From contig NZ_NTHN02000021.1 in the NCBI RefSeq assembly GCF_002300555.2, positions 1 through 64,000 of the forward strand: a stretch of DNA of 64,000 nucleotides. The letters run 5' to 3'. This DNA comes from Alloyangia mangrovi (GTDB lineage: Bacteria > Pseudomonadota > Alphaproteobacteria > Rhodobacterales > Rhodobacteraceae). Shown here one piece after another: positions 36,877-45,604 of the stretch. How positions within the stretch are numbered: the stretch's first letter is position 1; every line of letters begins with the position of its first letter. The notes beneath the pieces were generated by a model. That model did not search any database. It had not been told where the DNA came from and worked only from the letters and a program-made list of their open reading frames with translations. The position numbers and the translations under genes are program-made.

Positions 36877-37668
36877 TCAGATGTTCTCGGCCTGCGGCAT
36901 GCCGAGCACGTGGAAGCCGCCATCGACGTGGATGACCTCGCCGGTGGTGAAGGCGCCCGCGTCGGACACCAGGTAGGCGGCGGTGCCGCCTACGGCCTCG
37001 AGCGTCGCGTTGGAGCGCAGCGGGGCGTTCTGCTCGGTAAACTTGTAGGTCTTGCGCGCACCGCCGATGGCCGCGCCGGCAAGGGTCTTCATCGGGCCGG
37101 GCGAGATCGCGTTGACGCGGATGCCATCCGGGCCGAGGTCGTTCGCCAGATAGCGGGTCGCCGCTTCCAGCGCCGCCTTGGCAACGCCCATGACGTTGTA
37201 GTTCGGCACGACCTTGACCGAGCCGTCGTAAGTCAGGGTGATCAGCGTGCCGCCGTTCGGGGTCATCAGCGGGTGGGCGCGGCGCGCCACTTCGATGAAC
37301 GAGTAGCAGGAGATGTCCATCGAGTTCTTGAAGTTCGAGCGGCTGGTGTTGAGGAACCGGCCGGTCAGCTCGGACTTGTCCGAGAAGGCGATGGCATGCA
37401 CCACGAAGTCGATGGTCGGCCAACGGGCACCAAGCTGTTCGAACGCCGCGTCGAGCGAGGCGTCGTCGGTGACGTCCACGTCGACCATGAAGTCCGAGCC
37501 GACGCTCTGGGCCAGCGGCTCGAGCCGCTTGCCGAAAGCCTCGCCCTGGTAGGTGAAGGCAAGCTCCGCCCCCGCCTCGTGCAGCGCCTTGGCGATGCCC
37601 CACGCGATGGAGCGGTCGTTCGCCACCCCCATGATCAGCCCGCGCTTGCCCTTGAGAAGCTCGCCCAT
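36877..37668 (-). CDS. fabI: Enoyl-[acyl-carrier-protein] reductase (NADH), FabI
   Basis: A 263-residue short-chain dehydrogenase-type reductase that completes each elongation cycle of fatty acid synthesis. The nucleotide-binding start GLIMGVANDRSIAWGIAKAL and the catalytic Tyr-x6-Lys pair (YNVMGVAKAALEA) are typical of FabI; the second family Tyr lies in TLTYDGS. ISPGPMKTLAGAAI follows. It closes the fabA-fabB-fabI operon, 17 bases after fabB. Confidence 0.95.
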   Translation of the reverse strand: MGELLKGKRGLIMGVANDRSIAWGIAKALHEAGAELAFTYQGEAFGKRLEPLAQSVGSDFMVDVDVTDDASLDAAFEQLGARWPTIDFVVHAIAFSDKSELTGRFLNTSRSNFKNSMDISCYSFIEVARRAHPLMTPNGGTLITLTYDGSVKVVPNYNVMGVAKAALEAATRYLANDLGPDGIRVNAISPGPMKTLAGAAIGGARKTYKFTEQNAPLRSNATLEAVGGTAAYLVSDAGAFTTGEVIHVDGGFHVLGMPQAENI

Positions 37669-37684
37669 GTCCGTCTCTCGCTTG

Positions 37685-38914
37685 TTATTCTTGGTATTTG
37701 CTCAGCAGCATCGACCCGTTGGTGCCGCCGAAGCCGAAGGAGTTGGTCATCACCGTATCAAGCCCTGCGTTCTCGACGAGGCTCGTGGCAATCTCTTCGG
37801 GTTTCAGCGCAGGGTCCAGCGTCTCGACGTTGATCGACGGCGCGATGAAGTCGTTCTGCAGCATCAGCAGGCAGTAGATTGCCTCCTGCGCGCCGGTCGC
37901 GCCCTGGCTGTGGCCGGTCATCGACTTGGTCGAGCTGACCAGCGGCGTGCTGCCCGCGCCGAAGACGCGGCGCACCGCCTCGATCTCGCCGACGTCGCCG
38001 ACCGGGGTCGAGGTGCCATGCGCGTTGATATAGCCGACCTTGCGGTGCTCGGGCAGGGTCTGCAGCGCGAGGCGCATGGCGCGCTCCCCGCCCTCGCCCG
38101 AGGGGGCAACCATGTCATGCCCGTCGGAGGTGGCGGCATAGCCGGTCACTTCCGCGTAGATCTTGGCGCCGCGTGCCTTGGCGTGCTCCAGCTCTTCCAG
38201 CACGACGATGCCGCCGCCTGCCGAGATGACGAAGCCGTCGCGGCCCGCGTCGAAGGCACGCGAGGCCTTCTCGGGGGTGTCGTTGTACTTCGAGCTCATT
38301 GCTCCCATGGCGTCGAAGAGGCACGACAGGGTCCAGTCGAGTTCCTCGCCGCCACCGGCGAACATCACGTCCTGCTTGCCCATCATGATCTGCTCGGCAG
38401 CATTGCCGATGCAGTGCAGCGAGGTCGAGCAGGCCGAGGTGATCGAGTAGTTGATGCCCTTGATCTTGAAGGCGGTCGAGAGGTTCGCGGAGATCGTCGA
38501 GCACATCGCCTTCGGCACCGCGAAGGGGCCGACGCGCTTGGTGGCGCCAGTGCTCAGCACGGTCTGATGCGCGGTCAGCAGCGCCGAGGTCGACGGGCCG
38601 CCCGAACCGGCGACGAGGCCGGTGCGCGGGTTCACGACGTCCGACTCCTCGAGCCCCGAGTCCGCGATCGCCTGTTGCATGGCGATATGCGCATAGGCCG
38701 CGCCCGGGCCCATGAAGCGCAGCGTGCGCTTGTCCACGTGCTCGGACACGTCGAGGTCGATGGCCCCGGCGATCTGGCTGCGGAAGCCATGTTCCTTCAT
38801 CTGCTCGTTGGCTGTGATGCCGGAGCGGCCCGCTTTCAGCGAGGCGAGTACTTCTTCGGCATTGGTGCCGATGGACGAAACGATGCCCAGTCCCGTGACG
38901 ACGACTCGACGCAT
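37685..38914 (-). CDS. fabB: 3-oxoacyl-[acyl-carrier-protein] synthase I
   Basis: A 409-residue condensing enzyme for unsaturated fatty acid elongation. The catalytic triad is visible: Cys in [15 protein letters not shown] (near 163), His in [11 protein letters not shown] (near 298) and His in [14 protein letters not shown] (near 333), with the C-terminal [14 protein letters not shown] chose the ATG at 38914 behind GGGAGG, as the protein then starts [16 protein letters not shown] like the family. It follows fabA by 14 bases; fabA-fabB is the anaerobic unsaturated fatty acid module. Confidence 0.95.
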   Translation of the reverse strand: MRRVVVTGLGIVSSIGTNAEEVLASLKAGRSGITANEQMKEHGFRSQIAGAIDLDVSEHVDKRTLRFMGPGAAYAHIAMQQAIADSGLEESDVVNPRTGLVAGSGGPSTSALLTAHQTVLSTGATKRVGPFAVPKAMCSTISANLSTAFKIKGINYSITSACSTSLHCIGNAAEQIMMGKQDVMFAGGGEELDWTLSCLFDAMGAMSSKYNDTPEKASRAFDAGRDGFVISAGGGIVVLEELEHAKARGAKIYAEVTGYAATSDGHDMVAPSGEGGERAMRLALQTLPEHRKVGYINAHGTSTPVGDVGEIEAVRRVFGAGSTPLVSSTKSMTGHSQGATGAQEAIYCLLMLQNDFIAPSINVETLDPALKPEEIATSLVENAGLDTVMTNSFGFGGTNGSMLLSKYQE

Positions 38915-38928
38915 GGGAGACCTCCCTC

Positions 38929-39438
38929 TCAGCTCTCGGAAAGAGCGACTTTCATATCTTTGACCTGGTAGATGACTTCGCCATCCGCCTCGACGATGCC
39001 GTCGGCGACGCCCATGGTCAGACGGCGGGTCTGCACGGCCTTGGTGAAATCGACCTTGTAGGTCAGCATCTTGCGATCCGGGCGCACCATGCCGGTCAGC
39101 TTCACCTCGCCCACGCCGAGCGCGTAGCCGCGGCCCAGCCAGCCGCGCCATCCGAGGTTGAAGCCGGTCAGCTGCCACAGGCCGTCAAGGCCGAGGCAGC
39201 CGGGCATGATCGGGTTGCCCGGGAAGTGGCAGTCGAAGAACCACAGGTCGGGGGTGATGTCGAATTCCGCGACCACGTGCCCCTTGCCGTGCAGGCCACC
39301 GTCCGAGGAGATCTCGGTGATGCGATCCATCATCAGCATGGGCGGCGCCGGAAGCTGCGCATTGCCCGGTCCGAAGAGCTCGCCGCGCGCGCATTTCAGA
39401 AGATCTTCCTTGCCGAAGCTGGTGGGATAATCGGCCAT
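38929..39438 (-). CDS. fabA: 3-hydroxydecanoyl-[acyl-carrier-protein] dehydratase/isomerase
   Basis: A 169-residue hot-dog-fold enzyme that introduces the cis double bond at the C10 stage. The active-site His is in [19 protein letters not shown] near residue 70, with the catalytic Asp 14 residues later, as in E. coli Fab[13 protein letters not shown] is the conserved N-terminal block. It is first in the fabA-fabB-fabI operon and divergent from irr, an arrangement I know from other Rhodobacterales. Confidence 0.96.
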   Translation of the reverse strand: MADYPTSFGKEDLLKCARGELFGPGNAQLPAPPMLMMDRITEISSDGGLHGKGHVVAEFDITPDLWFFDCHFPGNPIMPGCLGLDGLWQLTGFNLGWRGWLGRGYALGVGEVKLTGMVRPDRKMLTYKVDFTKAVQTRRLTMGVADGIVEADGEVIYQVKDMKVALSES

Positions 39439-39564
39439 GCAGGCGCGCCCCTTTGTTCTTTGTGTCAGGTTGCGCCCCCTCTATCACCGCGAAACCGCGC
39501 CATGCAAGCCTGCGCATTGCGGCGTCACCTTGCGGCGCGGACCATGCCAGCCTCGGATTTCCAT

Positions 39565-39593
39565 TTGAAAAGGGCGACTGTGCACCATTATAT
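39565..39593 (+). promoter_or_regulatory. Promoter of irr
   Basis: TTGAAA (39565-39570) and TTATAT (39588-39593) are separated by exactly 17 bases, a strong sigma-70 match in this GC-rich genome. Transcription should start near 39600, leaving a leader of about 27 bases before irr. Confidence 0.75.
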
Positions 39594-39626
39594 ACATCTC
39601 ATGGAGCTAGGGCACTGGACTGAGCA

Positions 39627-40043
39627 ATGACGAGCGACCCCATTCAGAGAGGCAGCGACTGGTTGAACCAGGCAGGGCTCAGACCCACGCGGCAGCGCGT
39701 CGCGCTGGCGGCGCTGCTGGTGGGCGACGGCAAGCACCGCCACGTCACCGCCGAGAGCCTCTACGCCGCGGCGCAGGCCGAGGGCGAGGGCGTGTCGCTG
39801 GCCACGGTCTACAACACGCTGCGCGCCTTCTGCGACGTCGGCCTGATCCAGGAAGTCACGGTTGACGGCAGCCGCAGCTATTTTGACACCAACACCCACG
39901 ACCACCCGCATTTCTTCTGGGAGGACGAGGGGCACCTGACCGACGCTCCGTCGGAGGAACTGGTGATCTCGAAGCTGCCAAATGCGCCCGACGGGGCCGA
40001 GATCGCCTCGGTCGACGTGGTGATCCGCCTGCGCAAGAAGTAA
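39627..40043 (+). CDS. irr: Iron response regulator Irr (Fur family)
   Basis: A 138-residue Fur-superfamily regulator. The winged helix includes LRPTRQRVALAALLVGDGKH and EGVSLATVYNTLRAFCDVGL. In place of Fur's metal-binding HHDH region it has NTHDHPHFFWEDEGHL, the His-rich element that in Irr binds haem, and it lacks the CxxC pairs of structural-zinc Fur proteins. Irr is the alphaproteobacterial master regulator that represses haem synthesis and iron storage under iron limitation. A strong promoter precedes it. Irr rather than Fur or Mur is well supported. Confidence 0.9.
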   Translation: MTSDPIQRGSDWLNQAGLRPTRQRVALAALLVGDGKHRHVTAESLYAAAQAEGEGVSLATVYNTLRAFCDVGLIQEVTVDGSRSYFDTNTHDHPHFFWEDEGHLTDAPSEELVISKLPNAPDGAEIASVDVVIRLRKK

Positions 40044-40067
40044 TGCAGCGCTGCCGGTGACCTGCGA

Positions 40068-40126
40068 GGGGGCGCGGCCCCCGTCTGCCTGCGGCAGACT
40101 CCCCGGGATATTTTAACCTAGAAGAA
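40068..40126 (+). repeat. Dispersed hairpin-plus-CCCGGGATATTT repeat, copy 2
   Basis: GGGGGC and GCCCCC form a hairpin (40068-40082), followed by a second perfect hairpin GTCTGCC/GGCAGAC (40083-40099), then CCCCGGGATATTTT and CCTAGAAGAA. It lies 24 bases after the irr stop codon. The same architecture is at 45549-45597 and 56038-56086. Confidence 0.7.
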
Positions 40127-40207
40127 CTTGCGGCGGCCTCGAGGGGCGCGCTGGAACCCTGCACTCGGCGGCGGCGTTTTTTCGGGAAACCGGAATAGGA
40201 GCTTCCC

Positions 40208-40894
40208 ATGAGCCGCAAGCTGACCCTGCAATCCATCGAACCGCTCACCCATGACGTGCACCACCTGGTGTTCGACCGGCCCGAGGGGCTCGACTTCGTG
40301 CCCGGGCAGGCGATCGACCTGGCGCTCGACCTCGACGGCTGGCGCGAGGAACGTCGGCCCTTCACCTTCACCTCGCTGCCGGGCCAGGACCGGCTGGAAT
40401 TCGTCATCAAGTCCTACCCCGAGAGCGCCGAGGGTCATGACGGGGTGACCGAGCGCATCGGCCGGATGATGCCCGGCGACACGGTGCTGGTGGAAGAGCC
40501 CTGGGGCGCGATCGAAGACAAGGGCGACGGAGTCTTCATCGCCGGCGGCGCCGGGGTCACGCCCTTCATCGCCATCCTGCGCAAGAAGCTGGAGATGGCG
40601 GGCACGCTCGAGGGCAACACGCTGGTCTTCTCAAACAAGACCGAGGCCGACATCATCCTGCGCGACAGTTTCGAGGGCATGCCAGGGCTGAAGACGGTCT
40701 TCGTGGTGACCGACGAGGCGGCGAGCCCGCTGCACCGTGAAAAGATCGACGGCGCATTGTTGGCCGAGGTGGTCACGCCGGGGCGGGACGTCTGCTACGT
40801 CTGCGGGCCGGATGCGATGCTCGACGACATGGCCGAGGCGCTGCGCGGCATCGGTGTGGACGAGGGGCGCATTGTCACCGAGGAGTTTGATTGA
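40208..40894 (+). CDS. Ferredoxin-NADP reductase-like flavoprotein oxidoreductase
   Basis: A 228-residue protein of the ferredoxin-NADP reductase superfamily without an attached iron-sulfur domain. The FAD-binding half has RRPFTFTSLPGQ, a variant of RxYS, with EFVIKSYPE after it. The NAD(P)-binding half has GVFIAGGAGVTPFIAILRKK, LVFSNKTEADIILRD and the C-terminal VCYVCGPDAMLDDMAEAL. It would transfer electrons between NAD(P)H and a ferredoxin, flavodoxin or haem partner, but no partner gene is adjacent. The downstream gene converges on it. Confidence 0.85.
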   Translation: MSRKLTLQSIEPLTHDVHHLVFDRPEGLDFVPGQAIDLALDLDGWREERRPFTFTSLPGQDRLEFVIKSYPESAEGHDGVTERIGRMMPGDTVLVEEPWGAIEDKGDGVFIAGGAGVTPFIAILRKKLEMAGTLEGNTLVFSNKTEADIILRDSFEGMPGLKTVFVVTDEAASPLHREKIDGALLAEVVTPGRDVCYVCGPDAMLDDMAEALRGIGVDEGRIVTEEFD

Positions 40895-40911
40895 TCCCCC
40901 GGCAGGGGTGC

Positions 40912-41793
40912 TCAGAACCATTGCCCCGGCTCCATCAGCCCCAGATCCAACAGTTGCTGCGAGTGCCATTCGAAGCGCGTCGAGTTGTGCCAGCGGAATG
41001 TCGCGATCCCGTCACTCGAGCCAGGGTTGCGCTTCAGAGCCTTGGCGGCGCGGAAAGAGGCGATCGCCGCTGTTAGATTGTGGTGCCAGGCGCAGGCGTA
41101 GGTGTTGTATTCCTCGTCGCTGAAGGTGTGGTCGTCGCGCAGCATCAGGCCTTTCCCGGCGCGGAAGAGGGCGATGCGGTCGATCTTGCGGCGCTCCTTC
41201 GGCACGTGCTCGTCGAAGCGCCAGCGCAAGCCGCCGAAGAAATCGAGTTGCCGCTCCTTCGGGTGATCGTGGTTCGCCGGATCGGGCCGGGCCTGCGCGT
41301 AGTAGCCCGAGCGGTCGAGCCAGGCGTCGTCCAGCGACACCGCGCTTGGCGCCGCGCCGAGATCCCCGGCGTAGAGATCGATCACGTAGGTCAGCATGGC
41401 GTCGCGCCGTTCCTCGGCGTGGAAGGCCAGCATCTCGCCGATGCTGCGGGTCTCGCAGAAGGGGAAGAAGAGGAACTCGGCGTTGTAGCAATAGTACATC
41501 CAGTGCCCCGGCACCGCCCCGGCCATGCGCGAGACCGCGCGCGGCACCGCGCCGGGCGCATGGGGATCGAAGTCGATGCGATGGGCGCGTTCCGCCACGT
41601 CGGCGGCCAGTTCCAGGTGGCGCGGCATGAACAGCAGAACCGGGGCGAAGCCGAGCTGCATGTGGTGGCGCGCGGTGGTGTCGACCTCGGCCTGGTCCTC
41701 GCAGAAGATCATCGCCAGCGGCCGGTCGCCGGGCGCCTTGCCCAGCTCCGCCGCCTGCCGTTTCAGGAACTCGTCCAACCCGCTATACTGCAT
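40912..41793 (-). CDS. Glycosyltransferase-like protein (weak assignment)
   Basis: A protein of about 293 residues, without signal peptide or membrane segment. It resembles the GT2/GT92-like proteins of Rhodobacteraceae: an N-terminal strand [20 protein letters not shown], a [16 protein letters not shown] segment where those enzymes have the acidic sugar-nucleotide motif, and [20 protein letters not shown] near residue 192 like their GG-x-R block. The acidic DxD-type motif is replaced by NAEF, so activity is doubtful. The start is uncertain: ATG 41793, preceded by GAAGAG, or ATG 41844. It is divergent from miaB. Confidence 0.45.
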   Translation of the reverse strand: MQYSGLDEFLKRQAAELGKAPGDRPLAMIFCEDQAEVDTTARHHMQLGFAPVLLFMPRHLELAADVAERAHRIDFDPHAPGAVPRAVSRMAGAVPGHWMYYCYNAEFLFFPFCETRSIGEMLAFHAEERRDAMLTYVIDLYAGDLGAAPSAVSLDDAWLDRSGYYAQARPDPANHDHPKERQLDFFGGLRWRFDEHVPKERRKIDRIALFRAGKGLMLRDDHTFSDEEYNTYACAWHHNLTAAIASFRAAKALKRNPGSSDGIATFRWHNSTRFEWHSQQLLDLGLMEPGQWF

Positions 41794-41905
41794 CCGCTCT
41801 TCGCCCGGCGTTTTGCCCGGACAGTCGGGGAAAAGCGTCTGCATTGCAAGATGGGGCGGTTTTGCGCTATGCGCACGCCCTGAACCGCCGCACCGGAGTC
41901 CTCAC

Positions 41906-43226
41906 ATGTCCCAGTCGAAGACCGAGCCGAAGAAGCTTTTCATCAAGACCTACGGGTGCCAGATGAACGTCTACGACAGCGAGCGCATGGTCGAGGCGCT
42001 TGGCGGACGGGGCTACGTCGAGACCCAGAGTCCCGACGACGCCGACATGATCCTGCTCAACACCTGCCACATCCGCGAGAAGGCCGCCGAGAAGGTCTAC
42101 TCCGAGTTGGGGCGCCTCCGTCATCTCAAGGAAGAGAAGCCCGATCTGAAGATCGGTGTCGCCGGCTGCGTGGCGCAGGCCGAGGGTCGGGAGATCATGC
42201 GCCGCCAGCCCTTGGTCGACCTGGTGGTCGGCCCGCAGAGCTACCACCGCCTGCCCGAGCTTGAGGCGAAGGCCGGGCGGGGGGGTGAAGGCGCTCGACA
42301 CGGAGTTTCCCGAGGAGGACAAGTTCGAGAAGCTGACATCGCGCCCCAAGGCCAGGCGCGGCCCGACCGCCTTCCTGACGGTGCAGGAGGGCTGCGACAA
42401 GTTCTGTGCCTTCTGCGTGGTGCCCTACACCCGCGGCGCCGAGGTCTCGCGCCCGGCCGAGCGCGTGCTAGCCGAGGCGCGTGACCTGGTCGAGCGCGGC
42501 GTGCGCGAACTCACCCTGTTGGGTCAGAACGTCAACGCCTACCACGGTCACGCGCAGGGCCTTGCCGGGATCATCCGGGACCTCGCGAAGATCGATGGGC
42601 TCGAGCGCATCCGCTTCACCACCTCGCACCCTAACGACATGGACGACGCGCTGATCGCGGCGCACGCCGAGGTCGAGAAGCTGATGCCCTACTTGCACCT
42701 GCCGGTGCAGGCGGGCTCGGACAGGATCCTCAAGCGGATGAACCGCCAGCACACCGCCGAGAGTTACCTGAGGGTGGTCGAGCGGCTGCGCGCGGCGCGG
42801 CCCGACCTGCACCTTTCGGGCGATTTCATCGTCGGCTTCCCGGAAGAGACCGAAGAGGATTTCCAGGCCACGCTCGATCTCGTCGAGGCAGTGCAATACG
42901 GCTCGGCCTTCTCGTTCAAGTACTCCGAGCGCCCGGGCACCCCGGCGGCCGAGCGCCCGCAGGTCTCCGAGGCGGAAAAGGACGACCGGCTGCAGCGCCT
43001 TCAGGCCGTGCTCCTGCGCCAGCAGCGCGCGCTGCAGGATGCCATGGTCGGTCGCGAGGTCGGCGTGCTCTTCGAGAAGCCCGGCCGGCGGCCGGGGCAG
43101 ATGGGCGGCAAGTCCGACTACCTGCACGCCGTGCACGTGATGGGCGAGGGGCTCTCGGTGGGCGAGCTGCGCCGGGTGCGCATCCTCGAGTCCGGTGCAA
43201 ATTCGCTGATGGGCGAGCTGGTCTGA
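41906..43226 (+). pseudogene. miaB: tRNA-2-methylthio-N6-dimethylallyladenosine synthase MiaB, broken by a one-base frameshift
   Basis: The radical-SAM methylthiotransferase is complete but in two frames. The first part (from ATG 41906) has the UPF0004 cysteines (YGCQMN, NTCHIRE, AGCVAQ). The frame is lost in the run of seven G at 42279-42285; removing one G restores [19 protein letters not shown]. The second part has the radical-SAM cluster ([18 protein letters not shown]), the QNVNAYHG block and the TRAM domain at the end. The repaired protein would be 439 residues, the normal MiaB length. As read, the protein is truncated; a sequencing error, a strain mutation or slippage could explain it. 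Confidence 0.9.
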
Positions 43227-43466
43227 CCGCGACGCTGCGCCGTATTTTTGCCACAGGTCCCGGTAAAACGCGGAGCATTGATCTGCACGTAGCGACAATC
43301 CGCGCTCATCGTCGCCGATGATCGCTGAATGGACACAATATGTGGTAGTTCCCCCTTCACAGAGTGGAAATTGCTGCTAGTCTCCCGTCGCGTAAGGGGT
43401 TTGGCCCGGTGCGGATCGTTCCGCGTTCGGCGGCCAATGGTATCAACATCGAAAGGGACAGAGGCT

Positions 43467-44078
43467 GTGGCGACACGCTTTTCCAAGGCCCTCCGCGGCG
43501 TTCTGGGGGTGGCGGCGGTTTCCGCGCTTGCCCTGACCGGCATCGCTGCTCCGGCGGCAGCCGCCGCTGACGGTCTGAACACACCGCTCATTTCCACGCA
43601 GAACACCCGCACCATCCGCGGGGAGCGCTATATCCCGGGCATCTCGCTCTCGCCGGATGGCTGCGAGATCTGGGTCATGGATGATGGCGCCGAGGGCTAT
43701 GCCGTCTCGCGCGTCACCCGCGACGGGCGCCCGGTCTGCCACGACATCAACATCTGCGGCACGCTGAAGGCGGACCAGTATTTCGCCACCGACAGCTACA
43801 GGATCTACCCGCAGAGCCGCGGCCGCCTCGAGGAGTTCTTCCGCGACTCCACCGCGTTCGGCTACATCATCGTCGGCCACACCGACTCCCGCGCCAGCAA
43901 CGCCTACAATGACCGGCTGAGCCTCAACCGCGCCAATTCGGTGGCGGCGGTGGCCCATGCCAGCGGCGCCCGCGTCATTGACGTGCGCGGCTACGGAGAG
44001 ACCTACCCGGTGGCGACCAACAGCACCGTCGAGGGCATGGCGAAGAACCGCCGTGTCGAAATCCTGTGCGTGCGCTGA
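43467..44078 (+). CDS. OmpA-family C-terminal domain protein with an N-terminal Cys-X24-Cys module
   Basis: A 203-residue exported protein. A signal peptide covers about residues 1-34. Residues 59-93 hold a module with P-D-G-C, W, D-D-G, E-G-Y and G-R-P-V-C in order (cysteines 66 and 91), which recurs in the next gene. An OmpA peptidoglycan-binding domain follows (about 104-203): IIVGHTDSRASNAYNDRLSL, NRANSVAAV, VRGYGETYPVATNSTVEGMA, NRRVEI. The start is probably the GTG at 43467, since it gives a proper signal peptide and AGGGACAGAGG lies upstream; an ATG at 43437 is possible. It lacks a beta-barrel, so it is probably a periplasmic peptidoglycan binder. Confidence 0.82.
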   Translation: MATRFSKALRGVLGVAAVSALALTGIAAPAAAAADGLNTPLISTQNTRTIRGERYIPGISLSPDGCEIWVMDDGAEGYAVSRVTRDGRPVCHDINICGTLKADQYFATDSYRIYPQSRGRLEEFFRDSTAFGYIIVGHTDSRASNAYNDRLSLNRANSVAAVAHASGARVIDVRGYGETYPVATNSTVEGMAKNRRVEILCVR

Positions 44079-44092
44079 GGGGGACCGGCCAG

Positions 44093-44404
44093 ATGAAACT
44101 CGCGAAACTCGCCCTCGTGCTTGCCGCTGCCTCGAGCCTCGCCGCCTGCGACATGCCGATCGGCGAGGACAAGAGCCAGGACGTCAACCTGATCGACCGC
44201 AACGACCTGTCGCAGATCCGCTGGGGTGTCTGGGTCGACCCGGACGGCTGCGACAACTGGATCGCCGACGACGGCGTCGAGGGCTACCTCGCCCGCCGTC
44301 TCGACAAGTACGGCAAGCCGGTCTGCTCTGGCATTGCCCCGCCCACGGTGGCCACCGGCGACTTCAAGCAAGGCGCCACCTCGGTGATCGGGGACCCGCT
44401 CTGA
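44093..44404 (+). CDS. Small lipoprotein sharing the Cys-X24-Cys module with the preceding gene
   Basis: A 103-residue lipoprotein: signal peptide MKLAKLALVLAAASSLAAC with lipobox LAAC, lipidated at Cys19. Residues 46-80 (VDPDGCDNWIADDGVEGYLA onward) repeat the module of the upstream OmpA-like protein with Cys53 and Cys78 at the same spacing; about half of 35 positions are identical. The start ATG at 44093 is 14 bases after the upstream stop, so both are in one operon ending at the terminator at 44429. The function is unknown; the layout suggests an outer-membrane lipoprotein partner of the OmpA-like protein. Confidence 0.78.
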   Translation: MKLAKLALVLAAASSLAACDMPIGEDKSQDVNLIDRNDLSQIRWGVWVDPDGCDNWIADDGVEGYLARRLDKYGKPVCSGIAPPTVATGDFKQGATSVIGDPL

Positions 44405-44428
44405 ACGGGGCTCCCACATACCGATGCC

Positions 44429-44464
44429 AACGGCCGCGCGGTGCCCACCGCGCGGCCGTTTTGC
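44429..44464 (+). terminator. Rho-independent terminator after the lipoprotein gene
   Basis: AACGGCCGCGCGGT and ACCGCGCGGCCGTT form a 14-bp stem, followed by TT and a T-rich tract. It ends the OmpA-lipoprotein operon. Confidence 0.9.
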
Positions 44465-44554
44465 TTCTTTCATCCCGGTGCCGGGCCGAAGCTGCTTGAC
44501 CTGAGCCCCTGCGGCTTGGCACGATGACCTTGCACTCAAGCGCAGGAGACATGC

Positions 44555-45535
44555 GTGAACACAGGCATCCTGACCGAAGCCATCCTGGAATTCCCGGACA
44601 ACCGCCTCCTCATCGATCTGTGCGGGGAATACGACCGCAACCTCACCGACATCGAAGCCCGAACCGGCGTGCAGATCCTGCGCCGGGGCAACCAATTGGC
44701 GCTGCACGGCCCGGCCGAGGCGCAGGAGGCCGCGCGCGAGGTGCTCAATGCCCTTTACCAGCGGCTGGAGCAGGGCCGCACCGTCGGCCGCGGCGACATC
44801 GACCGCGAGTTCCGACTCGCCCCCGAGGAACAGGAGCCGGGCGACCAGCTCGAGATGTTCTCGGGCGGCAAGGTCGAGATCAAGACCCGCAAGAAACTCA
44901 TCGAACCGCGCACCGACGCGCAGAAGGCCTATGTCCGCGCGCTCTTCGAGCATGAGCTGGCCTTCGGCATTGGCCCGGCTGGCACCGGCAAGACCTATCT
45001 CGCCGTCGCCGTCGGCGTGAACCTCTTCATCACCGGGCAGGTCGACAAGATCATCCTCTCCCGCCCGGCGGTCGAGGCGGGCGAGAAGCTCGGCTACCTA
45101 CCCGGCGACATGAAGGACAAGGTCGATCCCTACATGCAGCCGCTCTACGATGCGCTGAACGACTTCCTGCCCGGCAAGCAGCTGGCGAAGATGATGGAGG
45201 AAAAGACCATCGAGATCGCACCGCTCGCCTTCATGCGCGGGCGGACGCTGTCGAACGCCTTCGTGGTGCTCGACGAGGCGCAGAACGCCACGTCCATGCA
45301 GATGAAGATGTTCCTCACCCGCCTCGGCGAGGGCTCGCGCATGGTGATCACCGGTGACCGCAGCCAGGTCGACCTGCCGCGCGGTGTGCAATCGGGCCTG
45401 CAGGACGCCGAGCGCCTGCTCAACCACATCGACAAGATCAGCTTCAACTACTTCACCTCCGCCGACGTGGTGAGGCACCCCCTTGTGGCGAAGATCATCG
45501 AGGCCTACGAGAAGGACGCGGAGCGCGGGGCCTGA
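44555..45535 (+). CDS. phoH: PhoH-family ATPase
   Basis: A 326-residue cytoplasmic protein. An N-terminal KH-like region (about 20-80) precedes the P-loop domain, with Walker A GPAGTGKTYLAVAVGV near residue 143, LSRPAVEAGEKLGYLPGD, Walker B VVLDEAQNAT near 237 and the sensor-like MVITGDRSQVDLP. Family members bind RNA and are genetically linked to YbeY and RNA processing; the gene sits directly upstream of ybeY here. The GTG at 44555 has AGGAG upstream. Confidence 0.93.
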   Translation: MNTGILTEAILEFPDNRLLIDLCGEYDRNLTDIEARTGVQILRRGNQLALHGPAEAQEAAREVLNALYQRLEQGRTVGRGDIDREFRLAPEEQEPGDQLEMFSGGKVEIKTRKKLIEPRTDAQKAYVRALFEHELAFGIGPAGTGKTYLAVAVGVNLFITGQVDKIILSRPAVEAGEKLGYLPGDMKDKVDPYMQPLYDALNDFLPGKQLAKMMEEKTIEIAPLAFMRGRTLSNAFVVLDEAQNATSMQMKMFLTRLGEGSRMVITGDRSQVDLPRGVQSGLQDAERLLNHIDKISFNYFTSADVVRHPLVAKIIEAYEKDAERGA

Positions 45536-45548
45536 CGGCCCCCGCTCC

Positions 45549-45597
45549 TTCTTCTAGGTTCAAATATCCCGGGGGTCCGGGGGCAGCGCCCCCGGCT
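45549..45597 (-). repeat. Dispersed hairpin-plus-CCCGGGATATTT repeat, copy 3 (inverted)
   Basis: On the minus strand an 8-bp perfect hairpin (CCGGGGGC/GCCCCCGG, 45577-45595) is followed by CCCCCGGGATATTTGAA and CCTAGAAGAA. It fills the 69-base gap between phoH and ybeY in the orientation opposite to both genes. Confidence 0.7.
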
Positions 45598-45604
45598 TGC
45601 ACAT

